Below are positions 17,799 to 28,854 of a DNA stretch of 64,000 nucleotides, piece after piece. The position numbers and the translations under genes are program-made. The stretch comes from Thalassoroseus pseudoceratinae (GTDB lineage: Bacteria; Planctomycetota; Planctomycetia; Planctomycetales; Planctomycetaceae). A model generated the notes under the pieces. It was not told the origin of the DNA, made no database searches, and saw only the letters and a program-made list of their open reading frames with translations. The first letter of the stretch is position 1. Each line of letters starts with the position of its first letter. The DNA lies in contig NZ_JAALXT010000004.1 of the NCBI RefSeq assembly GCF_011634775.1, forward strand, positions 372,001 to 436,000, read 5' to 3'.

Positions 17799-19377
17799 AC
17801 CGAGACTCAAACCAGAACCACGTCAGTAATTCCTCGGGTTCGCACGAAATGATGCGAAGTTCCGCCCCAGCGTCTCCTTTGGCTTGAGTTTCCTCCAAAG
17901 CGGGAATCGTGCCGTTTCGGCGGGGACGTGATGTGATCAGCAATGTCCGAGTGGTTGGACCGCGTTGGGCTCGTCCCCATGACAGCAACTCAGCCAAGTC
18001 TGGTTTTGCGGCACTTTGCAGTGTGGCCAGCAATTTCATCAGCGATTCCAACCCCGCGGGGCCGGTTGCTCCCAACCACGACTCGAAACGCTCACCGGCT
18101 GCACCGAGCATGACTCGGGAATCACGCGATCGCAACATTTGTGTGCGTGAAATCGTTGCGGCGAACGAGATAGCCAACTCAACCCGATCGATGGCGGCGG
18201 AGTCTTGGGAGTCGGGATTCCACAGGTCCAGCAGAATGACCAAGTCTTGGTTGCGGCTCTGGTGAAACTCGCGGATCATCAAGTCGCCTTGCCGAGCCGA
18301 TGACCGCCAATGGATCGCACGCGGATTGTCCCCCGGCCGATACTCCCGAATCCGGTGAAATTCGTCGTCGTAGACACCACGCTTCGTGTCGGAGCGGTGC
18401 ACAATTTCGTCGGCATGTCCATGCTGGCGGAACCAAGCCGGTGTGAGCCGACCGATCCGGGGAAACACAATGATCTCGCCCGGCAGGTCGATGGTAATTC
18501 CGCGTTCGACAATTCCTAATGGGTAGCGCGTTTCAATCGAAACCGGCCCTAACTGATATCGTCCGCGATCACGAAGTTCCAGTTGGTAGCGTGCGACCCG
18601 CGACTCGTTCGCGGGGATTCGTGCCACCAACGAAGACGGCTCCAAAACTTCCCGCTCGTTGGCCACCCGATCCGTCACGGTGAGCAACTGAGACGACAGA
18701 ATGCTTTTCCGGTTCGTCAAATTGAGTTCCACCGTGCATCGCTCACCGGCCACCACCGACTCCGGAACCGACCGTGTCACCGACAGATTCTTCAGCATCG
18801 AAACAATGATGCCCCCGTTGAGCACAAACGGAGCAGCCATCATTGCAAAGACAAGCAGCAACATATTTGACCGTGTTTGCAGCGAACCGACAAACAACAC
18901 GATCATGATCACCACATACACCGCACCTTGACGGGGCAGGGCGAAGCGATGCCGAATCGATGTCAACTCGGTCCCGGCGAGCAAGTGTTTGCTGATCTCC
19001 CGGATTCCAAAAAACAGCGACGACACAGCCATCACCGCCAAGCAGCCCCTCGCCAGGGCAATCGGCACCTTCCGGGCCATCAACAAGAATTCGACGCCGA
19101 AGAGAATGAGAATCACACCGGCCCAGGAAAACCGTTGGCTTAGGGAATCAGTCGGACGCGGTGACGCACTCGCCAATCCGAACATCGCTTTGGTTTGGGT
19201 CATCGCTCCCCAGCCGATCGCCAAGCACGCGGTGACTACGTACAACGCCCGACCAAACGGACTGACCCAAGGCAACGGCAGTAGGAATTCAAAGTAATAG
19301 AACAGCGAAACACCGCCCGCTAAGAAAGCGAACAATCCCTTCCAGGAAAATCGTGGCTGTTCCGCTTCGTCCGACAT
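17797..19377 (-). CDS. DUF58 domain membrane protein
   Basis: 526 residues. N-terminal half has about four to six hydrophobic helices (residues 10-195), then a beta-rich periplasm-like part (SVTRSVPESVVAGERCTVELNLTN...RDRGRYQLGPVSIETRYPLGIVERG), then the DUF58 core RPGDNPRAIHWRSSARQGDLMIREF and a von-Willebrand-A-like DLVILLDLW. DUF58 proteins usually sit beside MoxR-type ATPases and transglutaminase-like proteins; none is seen here, so this copy is separated from its normal partners. Function is unknown in detail. ATG at 19377 begins a short cytoplasmic leader. Confidence 0.87.
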   Translation of the reverse strand: MSDEAEQPRFSWKGLFAFLAGGVSLFYYFEFLLPLPWVSPFGRALYVVTACLAIGWGAMTQTKAMFGLASASPRPTDSLSQRFSWAGVILILFGVEFLLMARKVPIALARGCLAVMAVSSLFFGIREISKHLLAGTELTSIRHRFALPRQGAVYVVIMIVLFVGSLQTRSNMLLLVFAMMAAPFVLNGGIIVSMLKNLSVTRSVPESVVAGERCTVELNLTNRKSILSSQLLTVTDRVANEREVLEPSSLVARIPANESRVARYQLELRDRGRYQLGPVSIETRYPLGIVERGITIDLPGEIIVFPRIGRLTPAWFRQHGHADEIVHRSDTKRGVYDDEFHRIREYRPGDNPRAIHWRSSARQGDLMIREFHQSRNQDLVILLDLWNPDSQDSAAIDRVELAISFAATISRTQMLRSRDSRVMLGAAGERFESWLGATGPAGLESLMKLLATLQSAAKPDLAELLSWGRAQRGPTTRTLLITSRPRRNGTIPALEETQAKGDAGAELRIISCEPEELLTWFWFESR

Positions 19378-19596
19378 GTTCGATTCCGAATAGAACGAGA
19401 TTTGGGAGCGCGATGAGTTTGAAGATCACAATCCCAGTGGAATGAAATCCAAACGAACGGTTATGAAGGTGATTCTCCTGGTTCCCGCCATCCTAACTCC
19501 TTGCCAACACCTCTTCTAGAGCGCGTTGACCGTGTATATGGCGTCTCAGGATGGTTTTTTCCCGCAGAACACATAACGCCCCTTGCTACATTAAAA

Positions 19597-20325
19597 CTAG
19601 ACATTGTCTAGCCGCTTCGCAAATGCGATCAAAGCCGCTTGGGGAATCGTGTGCGGACCGTCGAATTCAATGAACTCCACTGGCCAGCCCGATGATTGAA
19701 ATAAGTCCCGCAACCACTCAGCCGCTGCGAACGGCAAAATCGGATCTTGGGTCCCGTGACTGATCAGGATAGGCAGCGAAGACCGGGCAGCAAGTCGCTC
19801 TTTCCAACGGTCTTCACAAATCAGTGTTCCTGAGAACACGGACAAGCCGGCAAACTCTTCGGAACTTTCCAACGCCACATGCGTGACCAGCATTCCACCT
19901 TGCGAAAATCCAGAGAGTGTCACAGCACTGCTTGGTACTCCGCGAGTTTCTTGGATTTCCTGAAGACACGCCGACAATGCATCAGCTGCGGCATCCAATC
20001 CCGGCGGAAATTCATTTCGGAGAATCCGTAAATCTCCCGACGCGATTGCTTGCAAACGTTCTTCCAAATCCAATGGCCACCATGCCCGGCCCCCCGGCAT
20101 TCCCTGATCCGCAAGTGACAACAACGCCGCCGGGAATATGAACTGCACCCGTTCTCTAAGCGACGGAAACGCTCGCAGAGTTTCTGCCCCAATCGGAACC
20201 AAGTCGCTTCCGGGGGCACCGAATCCATGACACATGACGACGACATGCGTCGGTTGCGTTCCGTCGGGCAGTTCGTCAATGACAATGCACTGCAAACCAC
20301 CCAGAGTTTCCGTTTGACGTTTCAT
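19597..20325 (-). CDS. Carboxylesterase/phospholipase-type alpha/beta hydrolase
   Basis: 242 residues. Alpha/beta hydrolase fold related to bacterial carboxylesterases and acyl-protein thioesterase-like enzymes: VVMCHGFGAPGSDLVPIG (oxyanion loop), nucleophile elbow SGFSQGGM (Ser about 148), ISHGTQDPILP (catalytic Asp) and FDGPHTIP (catalytic His). The triad is therefore complete. No signal peptide, so cytoplasmic. Natural substrate not deducible. Stands alone; upstream ribosome site not obvious. Confidence 0.87.
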   Translation of the reverse strand: MKRQTETLGGLQCIVIDELPDGTQPTHVVVMCHGFGAPGSDLVPIGAETLRAFPSLRERVQFIFPAALLSLADQGMPGGRAWWPLDLEERLQAIASGDLRILRNEFPPGLDAAADALSACLQEIQETRGVPSSAVTLSGFSQGGMLVTHVALESSEEFAGLSVFSGTLICEDRWKERLAARSSLPILISHGTQDPILPFAAAEWLRDLFQSSGWPVEFIEFDGPHTIPQAALIAFAKRLDNV

Positions 20326-20359
20326 TATTCACTTTTTGAGTTGTAGACAAAACATACGG

Positions 20360-20426
20360 GTGCCACGACTCTCAGGACCGTGTTCTCAAGCACCTTCGCT
20401 CGACACGTCCCACCGGACCGTGGCAC
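20360..20426. repeat. 67-bp element bounded by 8-bp inverted repeats
   Basis: GTGCCACG (20360-20367) and CGTGGCAC (20419-20426) are exact inverted repeats around 51 bp. It lies between the esterase start and the cytochrome gene end. It may be a terminator for the cytochrome gene (ending 20454) only if the centre also folds; no T-tract is present. Confidence 0.35.
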
Positions 20427-20453
20427 ACCATTACCTTTGATTGCCAGACGGAA

Positions 20454-22244
20454 TCACTTGCCATCAACGACGGCAAACTGGGCGGACGAACCGTTCGGCT
20501 GGAACAATTCCAACTTTAGATCGTTGCTCGACCGTTTTTCGGTATCGACTCGGAACACGACGGCATGCGTCCCCCGGTCCAGTTCGGCGACGAATTCCTC
20601 ATCCGATCCCATTGCCTGGCCATCCACCCAAGCGGAGACACCTTCAGCGGAATCAAGCTGAAAACCGATCCGTCCACTTGCCGTCACCTCGACATCGCCC
20701 CGCACGTACAGAACAGTTTGTTGAGTGTCCTCAGCGAGTTGGTCCAACGGCAACGTGCCGTCTACACGGGCATACGACGGTTGCCACGGAACGTTCTCCG
20801 CATGCACCAATGCATCCCCAAATTCTTCTTCGTCTGGCACCTTCTGGGCGAGCAATGCAGGGACCTTCGCCAACACTCGCCAACGTTGCATCCGTGGAGT
20901 CGACCGAACCGCGTACCGTCCCGGCTTGCCCAACTCGGAGAGGAATCGAACCAAATCAATCAACTCGTCTTGAGTCAGGAACTTCGTCAGCCCTTGCGGC
21001 ATCAACGATTTTCCTTCTTTCTCGAAGTCGATATCCGCTGTGGGAATCGTGATCTCTTTTCCATTGGCGTCTTTGAGCACCAGCCGATCCGCAGCTTGAT
21101 CGACAACCACACCCTGGTGAACTTCACCAGACGCCGTCAGCACCACGCGGGTCAAATACGCTTCTTTGATCGCTTGGCTCGGATAGAGGATGGAATTGAT
21201 CAGATAATCCACCGGGGAACTTTGACCGACGGCACTTAGATCAGGACCAACATTCCCGCCAGCCTTGCTGACCGCATGACATTTCATACAGCTCAAATCG
21301 GCACTTCGGAAAATCGCTTCGCCACGCGCGGGATCGCCTTTCGCGACGACATCGGCAGCGAGCTTGGCAATCTCCGCCTTCGTGAGTTGTGGAGTTTCCT
21401 GGCTCACACCGGCTGCTTCGCTGAGCACATCGGACAGAGCTTTATCGTTCCGTCCCGATCCGAACAAATGTCGCAACGCCATCTTCGCGACATCCGCCGG
21501 AGGCGGGGTTTCCTGGAGCGCGGCTGCTAACAAGTCGGTTCCGTTTTGACGCACGAGGAAGGCATCAACCACGGGAGCTGGATCGGTTTTCGTGTTGGCG
21601 TTGGCTAGCACCTCGGCGGCCCGTTTCGCAGCGGCTTCCGCGTCGAGTTTCGTCAGGGCGGCGACTCCTTGGTATCGCAAACTCTGAGGATACTTCTCGC
21701 TCGTCAGTTCCAGAATCGCCGACTGAGCAGCTTCACCACCGAGTTGCGTAAGGCCGTCGATTGCCGCCGATTGCAATTCTGCATTCTCATCCGTATCAAG
21801 AGCCAACGCCTTCAACGTGGGAGCGACCGCTGTGACTTTCCATTGCCCAGCCAACTGAACGGCCAGTCCACGAGTGGCATTGTCTTGATCCTCCGTCAAC
21901 AGTGTCTTCAGGGCAGCCAAGTCCCCAGCCGGTTTGACCTTCCGGTTCTGTGCCGCATCGAGCAGCGTCTTCAAAGCCGTGACGCGAGTCTCACCCGCGT
22001 ACCCGTCCTTGCTAACACTTTGATCGAACAGATATTTCAAGTCGTGTTCGTTACCACGTCGTCCCACGAGTTCCACGACGCTACCGACTCGCGAGTCTGG
22101 CAAGCGACCACTCTGGAGCAGTTTCATCAGCGGTGCGACGGCACTTTGCGGTTCGTCCGCGCAGACCGAGGAAGACAAAACAACAACAAGACAGAGGCCA
22201 GAAAGCCAACGGAGCTTGCTGCCGATACGAGATTTTTCGGACAT
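20454..22244 (-). CDS. Secreted HEAT-repeat plus cytochrome c (CxxCH) protein
   Basis: 596 residues from the ATG at 22244, chosen because GGGAGGA lies about ten bases upstream. Signal peptide (LCLVVVLSSSVCA). Residues about 30-290 are HEAT-like helical repeats; then a mono-heme cytochrome c domain with CMKCH at 319-323 and the family-typical stretch VGQSSPVDYLINSILYPSQAIKEAY...LMPQGL, where the Met is the likely second ligand; then a C-terminal beta-rich PA14-like part (DGQAMGSDEEFVAELDRGTHAVVFRVD). In many planctomycete proteins these modules are fused behind a membrane-bound-dehydrogenase propeller; here that propeller is the adjacent upstream gene. Probably periplasmic electron acceptor. 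Confidence 0.85.
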   Translation of the reverse strand: MSEKSRIGSKLRWLSGLCLVVVLSSSVCADEPQSAVAPLMKLLQSGRLPDSRVGSVVELVGRRGNEHDLKYLFDQSVSKDGYAGETRVTALKTLLDAAQNRKVKPAGDLAALKTLLTEDQDNATRGLAVQLAGQWKVTAVAPTLKALALDTDENAELQSAAIDGLTQLGGEAAQSAILELTSEKYPQSLRYQGVAALTKLDAEAAAKRAAEVLANANTKTDPAPVVDAFLVRQNGTDLLAAALQETPPPADVAKMALRHLFGSGRNDKALSDVLSEAAGVSQETPQLTKAEIAKLAADVVAKGDPARGEAIFRSADLSCMKCHAVSKAGGNVGPDLSAVGQSSPVDYLINSILYPSQAIKEAYLTRVVLTASGEVHQGVVVDQAADRLVLKDANGKEITIPTADIDFEKEGKSLMPQGLTKFLTQDELIDLVRFLSELGKPGRYAVRSTPRMQRWRVLAKVPALLAQKVPDEEEFGDALVHAENVPWQPSYARVDGTLPLDQLAEDTQQTVLYVRGDVEVTASGRIGFQLDSAEGVSAWVDGQAMGSDEEFVAELDRGTHAVVFRVDTEKRSSNDLKLELFQPNGSSAQFAVVDGK

Positions 22245-22268
22245 CAGACAAGTCCTCCCAATAGGTAG

Positions 22269-22297
22269 GAAAAACGACCCCGGCGAGAAACCGGGGT
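22269..22297 (-). terminator. Hairpin between the dehydrogenase-like and cytochrome genes
   Basis: Arms CCCCGG (22278-22283) and CCGGGG (22291-22296) with a 7-nt loop, followed on the minus strand by a T-rich run (A-run at 22270-22274 on plus). Resembles a rho-independent terminator for the 25036-22364 gene, only 25 bp before the next start, so the two genes may be partly uncoupled. Confidence 0.55.
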
Positions 22298-22363
22298 GGC
22301 GAGAAAACAATATTGAAGTGAAAAACCGGTCAGGTCAACAACGGATCATAGATGGCCTGCCCA

Positions 22364-25036
22364 CTATTCGCTACGAGCTTCCAGCGTGTCCATCGTTTCC
22401 TTGAGTGTGTACTCAAGATAATAATCCTGCGGGTAAATTAACGACTCGACGGCCACTTCCAGAGCCTTCGTTGCTTGCTCTCCCTTGAAGAAACTCAGAG
22501 CACGAATTGCTTCCAAGCGGACGCGGGGGTGTTCGTCGTTGACCTGCGCTCGCAGCAATTCCAGCGGCTCGGAAACACGGTCCCGCCAATAGCACAACAC
22601 GCGTGTGGCGGCGGCTCGGGCTTTGTATTCTTCTGCCTGAAGAACCGTTTTCAGCAAGTCCGCATCGACCATGTCGACCGCTTGATGCAGCCACAGCCAC
22701 TCAAGTCGCAGTTGCTCAAAGTTGTCTGCCGATTGATCCAGTCCGGCGAACCATTTTTTCCCGGCTGTCATCACTTCTTCGACATCACGCGACCAAAGTT
22801 CCCGACGAACGCGGTAACGTGTGCGGTCTTCATAGGACGCGAGTAGGTCGAACAATTCCGGAGTCGAGGCTTCCGCGATGTTCGGACTTTTGACAAGGGG
22901 ATTGTCGGTGTAGTGAATCCGCCAAACGCGACCGTGTTTCTTGTCTCGTTTCGGGTCACGGAGCGAGTGTTGCATGTGACCGATCAACGGATTGAACCAG
23001 TCGATCAGGTACAAGGCACCGTCCGGACCGAACTCCAAGTCAACCGGGCGGAAGTTCGGATCGGCTGACCGCAATAACGGTTCGACGGGTTCGGCTTTGA
23101 AGCCTGATTCGTCTTCCATCATTTTGTACTGCAGCACGCCATGAAAACCGATAACGTTGTTCAGCAGATAATTCCCTTGGGCTTCCTTCGGGAAATTGCT
23201 GCTGGAGACCAACTCACAACCGGACGTGGGACGCCATTGCTTGACAAGAAATTGTTTCATCCCTCGGTGCTGTCGTGGAAAGTCCACTTGTCCGGAGAAC
23301 GCAGTCCCGTAGTAGTTGGCTCCACCGGAAGCGTCCGCGACGAAGTTTTGTCCCCAACGATCAAACGTGTGGCCCCAAGGATTTGCAAAGTTGTACGCGA
23401 TGAACGCATCGAGTTTTTCCGTCAGCGGTTCGTAGCGGAAAACGCCCGCATTGGCGAGCCGAACGGGACCGTAGGGGGTTTCGATCTGACTGTGATGGAA
23501 CGTGCCTTCTTGGAAGTACAACGCACCGCCGGGTCCCCAGGTGAATGCGCTGATCGCGTGGTGACTGTCGCCGGAATCGAAACCGTGAAGACGGTATTGC
23601 CGAACGTCGGCTTTATCGTCACCGTCGGTGTCTTTCAGAAATAGGATGTTCGGTTGCTGAGCGACATAAGCTCCGCCATGCCCCAGTTCAATACCCGTCG
23701 GCACGTGAAGACCGTCGGCGAACACGGTTTGCTTGTCGGCTCGACCGTCGCCATCGGTGTCTTCGAGGATCAGGATTTTGTCATCGACCGGTGTACCGGG
23801 GAGGTACATCGGATACGACCCCATCGTCGTGACCCACAATCGGCCTTTCGCGTCCCAGGCCATTTGCACGGGGTTTTCGAGTGCAGGGAAGTCCTCTTCG
23901 GAAGCGAACAGATTAATCTCGTAGCCTTTGGGCAATTTGAAGGCTTCGATCGCATCTTCTGGCGGAGTGATCCGAACTTCACTCTTGAAGTTGGTGGCGA
24001 TAGTTTTCAGATCGCCGGTGTTCGAGTCATCAATTTCTTGAGGAACGTCTTTACCTTGGGCAATTTTCCAGATTCGTTCATCACGATTGTGGATCATCTT
24101 TCGCAGCTTGGCGAATTCATCGGGGAAGTTCACCACGCCGAATGGCTTTTTCCGTCCACCGTAAATGTAGAACCCGTTGATGGCTCGGTAATCGTAGAAG
24201 AATTGGAGGTTCTTCTCAGCAACTGCTGCGTGGAGTTCACTCCATTGTTTCTTGGGAAGGTCTTTTGACGCACTTCCGAAAAGGTTCTCGTCGAGAATCG
24301 GCGCGAGCTTGGAATAGCCGGCATCGTTGAGATGCACGCCGTTGATGGTGAGGGGTTCTTTCACGTCCTCGAACAGCGACTTTGTCGGATGGAACAAGTC
24401 AACGAAAACGACATCGGTTTCCTCAGCCACCTCGGACATGGCTTTCGTGTAGAGAGCCAAGTTTTCGTTGTTCGCTTTGCCATCCGATAACGTGCGGACA
24501 TGCAAATCTTCTTGAGCGATCGGGGAGAACAACACGATTTGCGGGGGATCGACAGGGGCTTTGCCGTCACCATCAATCAGTTTCGGCTTGTCCGAACCAC
24601 GTCGAAAATTCGTGTACGGATACTGATACTGCCGGATTTCACCGACGAACTTCTTCAGATCAGCCTTGAATTTGTCGACACCATCTGGACCGGCAAACGA
24701 TTCATTGAAACCGAAGAAGGCAAGAATGGTATTTGGTTCATGGTCGTACAGAGTATGCCCATGATCATCAAAATCCTGCGACCGCAAACGGAGGTTCACG
24801 GTATCTGCCGAGAAACCGAGATTCCGAACGACCAACTGCAATTCCGGAAACCGGGCATGCAGCCGCGTCTCGAAATGATTGAAATACTGCATCCGCTCGG
24901 CGAGCGTGTTGCCGATGATGACAACCCGATCTCCCTCGCGCAGCGTGACTTTGGATGTAGAATCGGCGGCGGAAATGTTGCCTCCCCAGGAGGCAACCGC
25001 CATCACCGCAAGCAGCCCAGTGATGTGTCGAAGCAT
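22364..25036 (-). CDS. Secreted SGNH-like plus membrane-bound dehydrogenase-like propeller and HEAT protein
   Basis: 890 residues from the ATG at 25036 (GAGAGA six bases upstream; the earlier TTG start is unlikely). Signal peptide (ITGLLAVMAVASWGGNISA). An SGNH/GDSL-like domain (about 30-300) has block III-like FFGFNES and block V GVHLNDAGY, but the block I serine position reads IGNT, so hydrolase activity is doubtful. Next a propeller (about 330-700: YEINLFASEEDFPALENPVQMAWDAKGRLWV, LEDTDGDGRADKQTVFADGLHVPTGIEL) of the planctomycete membrane-bound dehydrogenase family with Asp-rich calcium-like loops, then HEAT repeats. No CxxCH; the heme module is in the next gene. Substrate unknown, possibly a polysaccharide-derived sugar. 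Confidence 0.83.
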   Translation of the reverse strand: MLRHITGLLAVMAVASWGGNISAADSTSKVTLREGDRVVIIGNTLAERMQYFNHFETRLHARFPELQLVVRNLGFSADTVNLRLRSQDFDDHGHTLYDHEPNTILAFFGFNESFAGPDGVDKFKADLKKFVGEIRQYQYPYTNFRRGSDKPKLIDGDGKAPVDPPQIVLFSPIAQEDLHVRTLSDGKANNENLALYTKAMSEVAEETDVVFVDLFHPTKSLFEDVKEPLTINGVHLNDAGYSKLAPILDENLFGSASKDLPKKQWSELHAAVAEKNLQFFYDYRAINGFYIYGGRKKPFGVVNFPDEFAKLRKMIHNRDERIWKIAQGKDVPQEIDDSNTGDLKTIATNFKSEVRITPPEDAIEAFKLPKGYEINLFASEEDFPALENPVQMAWDAKGRLWVTTMGSYPMYLPGTPVDDKILILEDTDGDGRADKQTVFADGLHVPTGIELGHGGAYVAQQPNILFLKDTDGDDKADVRQYRLHGFDSGDSHHAISAFTWGPGGALYFQEGTFHHSQIETPYGPVRLANAGVFRYEPLTEKLDAFIAYNFANPWGHTFDRWGQNFVADASGGANYYGTAFSGQVDFPRQHRGMKQFLVKQWRPTSGCELVSSSNFPKEAQGNYLLNNVIGFHGVLQYKMMEDESGFKAEPVEPLLRSADPNFRPVDLEFGPDGALYLIDWFNPLIGHMQHSLRDPKRDKKHGRVWRIHYTDNPLVKSPNIAEASTPELFDLLASYEDRTRYRVRRELWSRDVEEVMTAGKKWFAGLDQSADNFEQLRLEWLWLHQAVDMVDADLLKTVLQAEEYKARAAATRVLCYWRDRVSEPLELLRAQVNDEHPRVRLEAIRALSFFKGEQATKALEVAVESLIYPQDYYLEYTLKETMDTLEARSE

Positions 25037-25372
25037 ATTGAATCTCTCGTTGGTCAAAGAAGACGTCGAAAATCGGTCGCCGAAGTTTCGAATGGAGCGA
25101 CCGTGGTGGGTATGTCAACCAATGTGTGGACCCACTATGCTAAACCGTCCGCCTGCCATTTGAAAACCTTCCCGTTCAAGATTATGAGACAGCCGTCAAC
25201 CGCGGAACGCGTTCAATAGATTGACGAATGGGGGAAAACTCGCTCCAATAGCCCCCTCATTCGGCGTTCGAATTCTCGACGGCCAACCATATTTCATCAC
25301 TTCATTCCGAAGTGCCCCTGCTTGGTTTGTATTGATTCGCTTCATTTCTCGATTGAAAAGTCTGCCCAACCG
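25037..25372. other. Divergent non-coding region before pepA
   Basis: 336 bp between the divergent dehydrogenase-like gene and pepA. The pepA frame is open to a TTG at 25322, but the ATG at 25373 matches the family start. No clear promoter, hairpin or repeat was recognised. Confidence 0.3.
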
Positions 25373-26848
25373 ATGGAATTACAGCTCGAAGAACGGTCCT
25401 GGAACGAAGTCGCAGCCGATTGGCTCATCGTCTTGGTCTCCAAGGACGTGAGTTGGTCTTTCCCTTTGTCGGATTTAGATTCCCATCTCGACGGAGTCTT
25501 AAGCCAACTCCGAGAACGAGATGAGTTTCCCAGCGACGTTGGCGAAACCTGCAAGTTGCCGGTCGCGAAGGGGATCGCCGCGGATCGGTTGTTGCTCGTG
25601 GGATTAGGTTCCACCGAAGCCTTGACGCCGGCGAAGTTTGAACGAGCTGCGCGAATTGCCTTCCGACAAATCACGAAGAAAAAGGACCAAACCGTCGCGG
25701 TCGCGTGGCCAGGCACTCCCAATATCGACTCGGCGACGGCGATTCAAACGGCAGTGATGTCGGCCGTGATTGCCGGGGTCGGTCCAGGGGTGTACCAAAG
25801 CGAACCCAATCGACACCCGCTCAAGACTCTTACGTTGCTTCAAGAGGCATCCGACGAGAACCGTAAGAGTGGCGAAGCCGGTCACATCCTCGGCGAAACC
25901 ATCAACCAAACTCGGGATCTGGTGAACCGCTGTGCGGACGAAATCTATCCGGAATCCGTCGCCCAAAAAGCCAAAGAGATGAGCGACGAGGTCGGTTTGC
26001 GATGTCGAATTCTCGATCAAGAGCAACTCGAAGCGGAACGGATGGGGTCACTTTTGGCGGTCGCCCGAGCCAGCACCCGACCGCCGCGCGTGGTCGTCCT
26101 CGAGTATCTTGGAGCCAGCAGCGAAGCACCGACACTTGCCTTGTGTGGAAAAGGCGTGTGTTTCGACAGTGGCGGGTTGTCGATCAAATCCAGCGAGGGC
26201 ATGAATACCATGAAGGCGGACATGGCCGGTGCCGCGACGGTTTTCGGAGCGCTCGCCGCCATCGCCCGACTCAAACTACCAGTGAATGTGGTGGGGTATT
26301 TGGGACTCGTCGAGAACATGATCAGCGGTTCGGCGTACAAGCTCGGTGACGTGCTGACCGCTCGCAACGGTGTGACGATCGAAGTCCTCAACACCGATGC
26401 CGAAGGGCGTTTGGTCCTCGCCGATGTGCTGGCTTATGCAGTCGATCAGGGCGCGGACAAAATTGTCGACTTGGCGACCCTAACCGGTGCGTGTGTGGTG
26501 GCCCTGGGTGAGGAAGTCAACGGACTCTTCACGAACAACTCGGAATGGGGCGACGAAGTCAAAGCGGCCGCCAAGAGTTGTGAGGAACGAGTCTGGGAAC
26601 TGCCGATGGACAACGACTTCAACGATCTGCTCAAGAGTGACGTCGCCGACTGCAAGAACATTGGCGGCCGATGGGGCGGGGCAATCACCGCTGCGAAGTT
26701 CCTCGAAAAATTCGTCAGCGAGAAACCGTGGGTGCACCTCGACATCGCCGGCCCGTCCTTCGCCACCAGTAGCAAAAGCCATCAAGACAGCGGAGCCACC
26801 GGCGTCATGGTGCGAACGTTGGTGGAACTCGCACGTAACTTCAAATAG
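25373..26848 (+). CDS. pepA: Leucyl aminopeptidase (M17)
   Basis: 491 residues. Dimetal M17 aminopeptidase removing N-terminal residues from peptides in the cytoplasm. C-terminal catalytic domain: GKGVCFDSGGLSIKSS, MKADMAGAATV (metal-binding Lys and Asp), the signature NTDAEGRLVLADVLAYA (residues about 340-356), LATLTGACVVALG, and GGRWGGAITAAKFL. N-terminal macro-like domain is present (about 1-160). Start at the ATG at 25373; no strong ribosome site. The 3' end overlaps the convergent Uma2 gene by 8 bp. Confidence 0.95.
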   Translation: MELQLEERSWNEVAADWLIVLVSKDVSWSFPLSDLDSHLDGVLSQLRERDEFPSDVGETCKLPVAKGIAADRLLLVGLGSTEALTPAKFERAARIAFRQITKKKDQTVAVAWPGTPNIDSATAIQTAVMSAVIAGVGPGVYQSEPNRHPLKTLTLLQEASDENRKSGEAGHILGETINQTRDLVNRCADEIYPESVAQKAKEMSDEVGLRCRILDQEQLEAERMGSLLAVARASTRPPRVVVLEYLGASSEAPTLALCGKGVCFDSGGLSIKSSEGMNTMKADMAGAATVFGALAAIARLKLPVNVVGYLGLVENMISGSAYKLGDVLTARNGVTIEVLNTDAEGRLVLADVLAYAVDQGADKIVDLATLTGACVVALGEEVNGLFTNNSEWGDEVKAAAKSCEERVWELPMDNDFNDLLKSDVADCKNIGGRWGGAITAAKFLEKFVSEKPWVHLDIAGPSFATSSKSHQDSGATGVMVRTLVELARNFK

Positions 26849-27497
26849 TCCAATTCTGTTGGCCGTCCTGATGAACGACTTCGATGTGTGGTCGCGGTTC
26901 ACCTTTCCGCAAGCGAAACGAAAGTGGCGCCGTTTCGCTTGCTAGGATTGTTCCGTTCTCAACGGTCGAGGAAGCAACGATTGCGAGTTGATCGTTCCGC
27001 AGACGATAGAGTTCCAAGCCCCAAGGATCGCGGTCGATGACTAGCAATTCCCGAGTCCCGACTGAGGCATAGAAGTCTAACTTCTCGCGAGTACGGTCAT
27101 TGGGGCTAACAATCTCCACCGCAAAGTCCGGTCCGCCGAACCAATGTGTACCGCGATTTGTTGCTTTTGTGTCATTCAAGAACACACCCACGTCCGGCAC
27201 GCGATAGTCTTGTCGCCAATCTTCTTCTTGGTCAGATACATTGACTCCCGCGAAGACGTGCCCGTGTGATGCCCACTGGACCGTCGCTGTCATAATCGCC
27301 GCTAACTGTGTGATCAGGTTTTGGAGTTCGTTGTTGGCTAGTGGCGACACGATGTAGACTCCATCCCAGACCTCATCGTAACGATCGGAACCGTTTTTTC
27401 GACGTTCTCGGATCACAGATGTCAGAACGGACCGGTCCTGAATGCGTAGTTCCGCGTACTCTTCCAGGATTTCCGTTTGTTCGATCGTGGAACTCAT
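26841..27497 (-). CDS. Uma2 family (DUF820) restriction-endonuclease-like protein
   Basis: 218 residues. PD-(D/E)XK-fold DUF820/Uma2 protein: RYDEVWDGVYIVSPLANNEHQ-like opening, SDQEEDWRQDYRVPDVGVFLN, then FAVEIVSPNDRTREKLDFYASVGTRELLVIDRDPWGLELYR, matching the family core (PD...E.xS......K...Y...GV.E..iid). Conserved active-site-like residues Asp, Glu and Lys (EIVSPNDRTREK) are kept. The family is widespread in cyanobacteria and planctomycetes; nuclease activity and role are unproven. Divergent spacing from sat is separate: a terminator for sat lies just upstream of this gene's start. Confidence 0.88.
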   Translation of the reverse strand: MSSTIEQTEILEEYAELRIQDRSVLTSVIRERRKNGSDRYDEVWDGVYIVSPLANNELQNLITQLAAIMTATVQWASHGHVFAGVNVSDQEEDWRQDYRVPDVGVFLNDTKATNRGTHWFGGPDFAVEIVSPNDRTREKLDFYASVGTRELLVIDRDPWGLELYRLRNDQLAIVASSTVENGTILASETAPLSFRLRKGEPRPHIEVVHQDGQQNWTI

Positions 27498-27510
27498 GTT
27501 GCTCTTTCAA

Positions 27511-27558
27511 AAGCAAAAACCGACAGGGACGAGTCTATTGCACTCGGTCCCTGTCGGT
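27511..27558 (-). terminator. Rho-independent terminator of sat
   Basis: On the minus strand the 12-bp arms (plus coordinates 27547-27558 and 27519-27530; arm ACCGACAGGGAC on plus) form a GC-rich stem followed by a T-run (A-run at 27514-27519 on plus). It lies 40 bp after the sat stop and just before the Uma2 start on the same strand. Confidence 0.85.
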
Positions 27559-27597
27559 CTGTCAAGTTTTTGTATGTCCGTCGGATGACGGTTCGAT

Positions 27598-28854
<1,257 letters not shown>

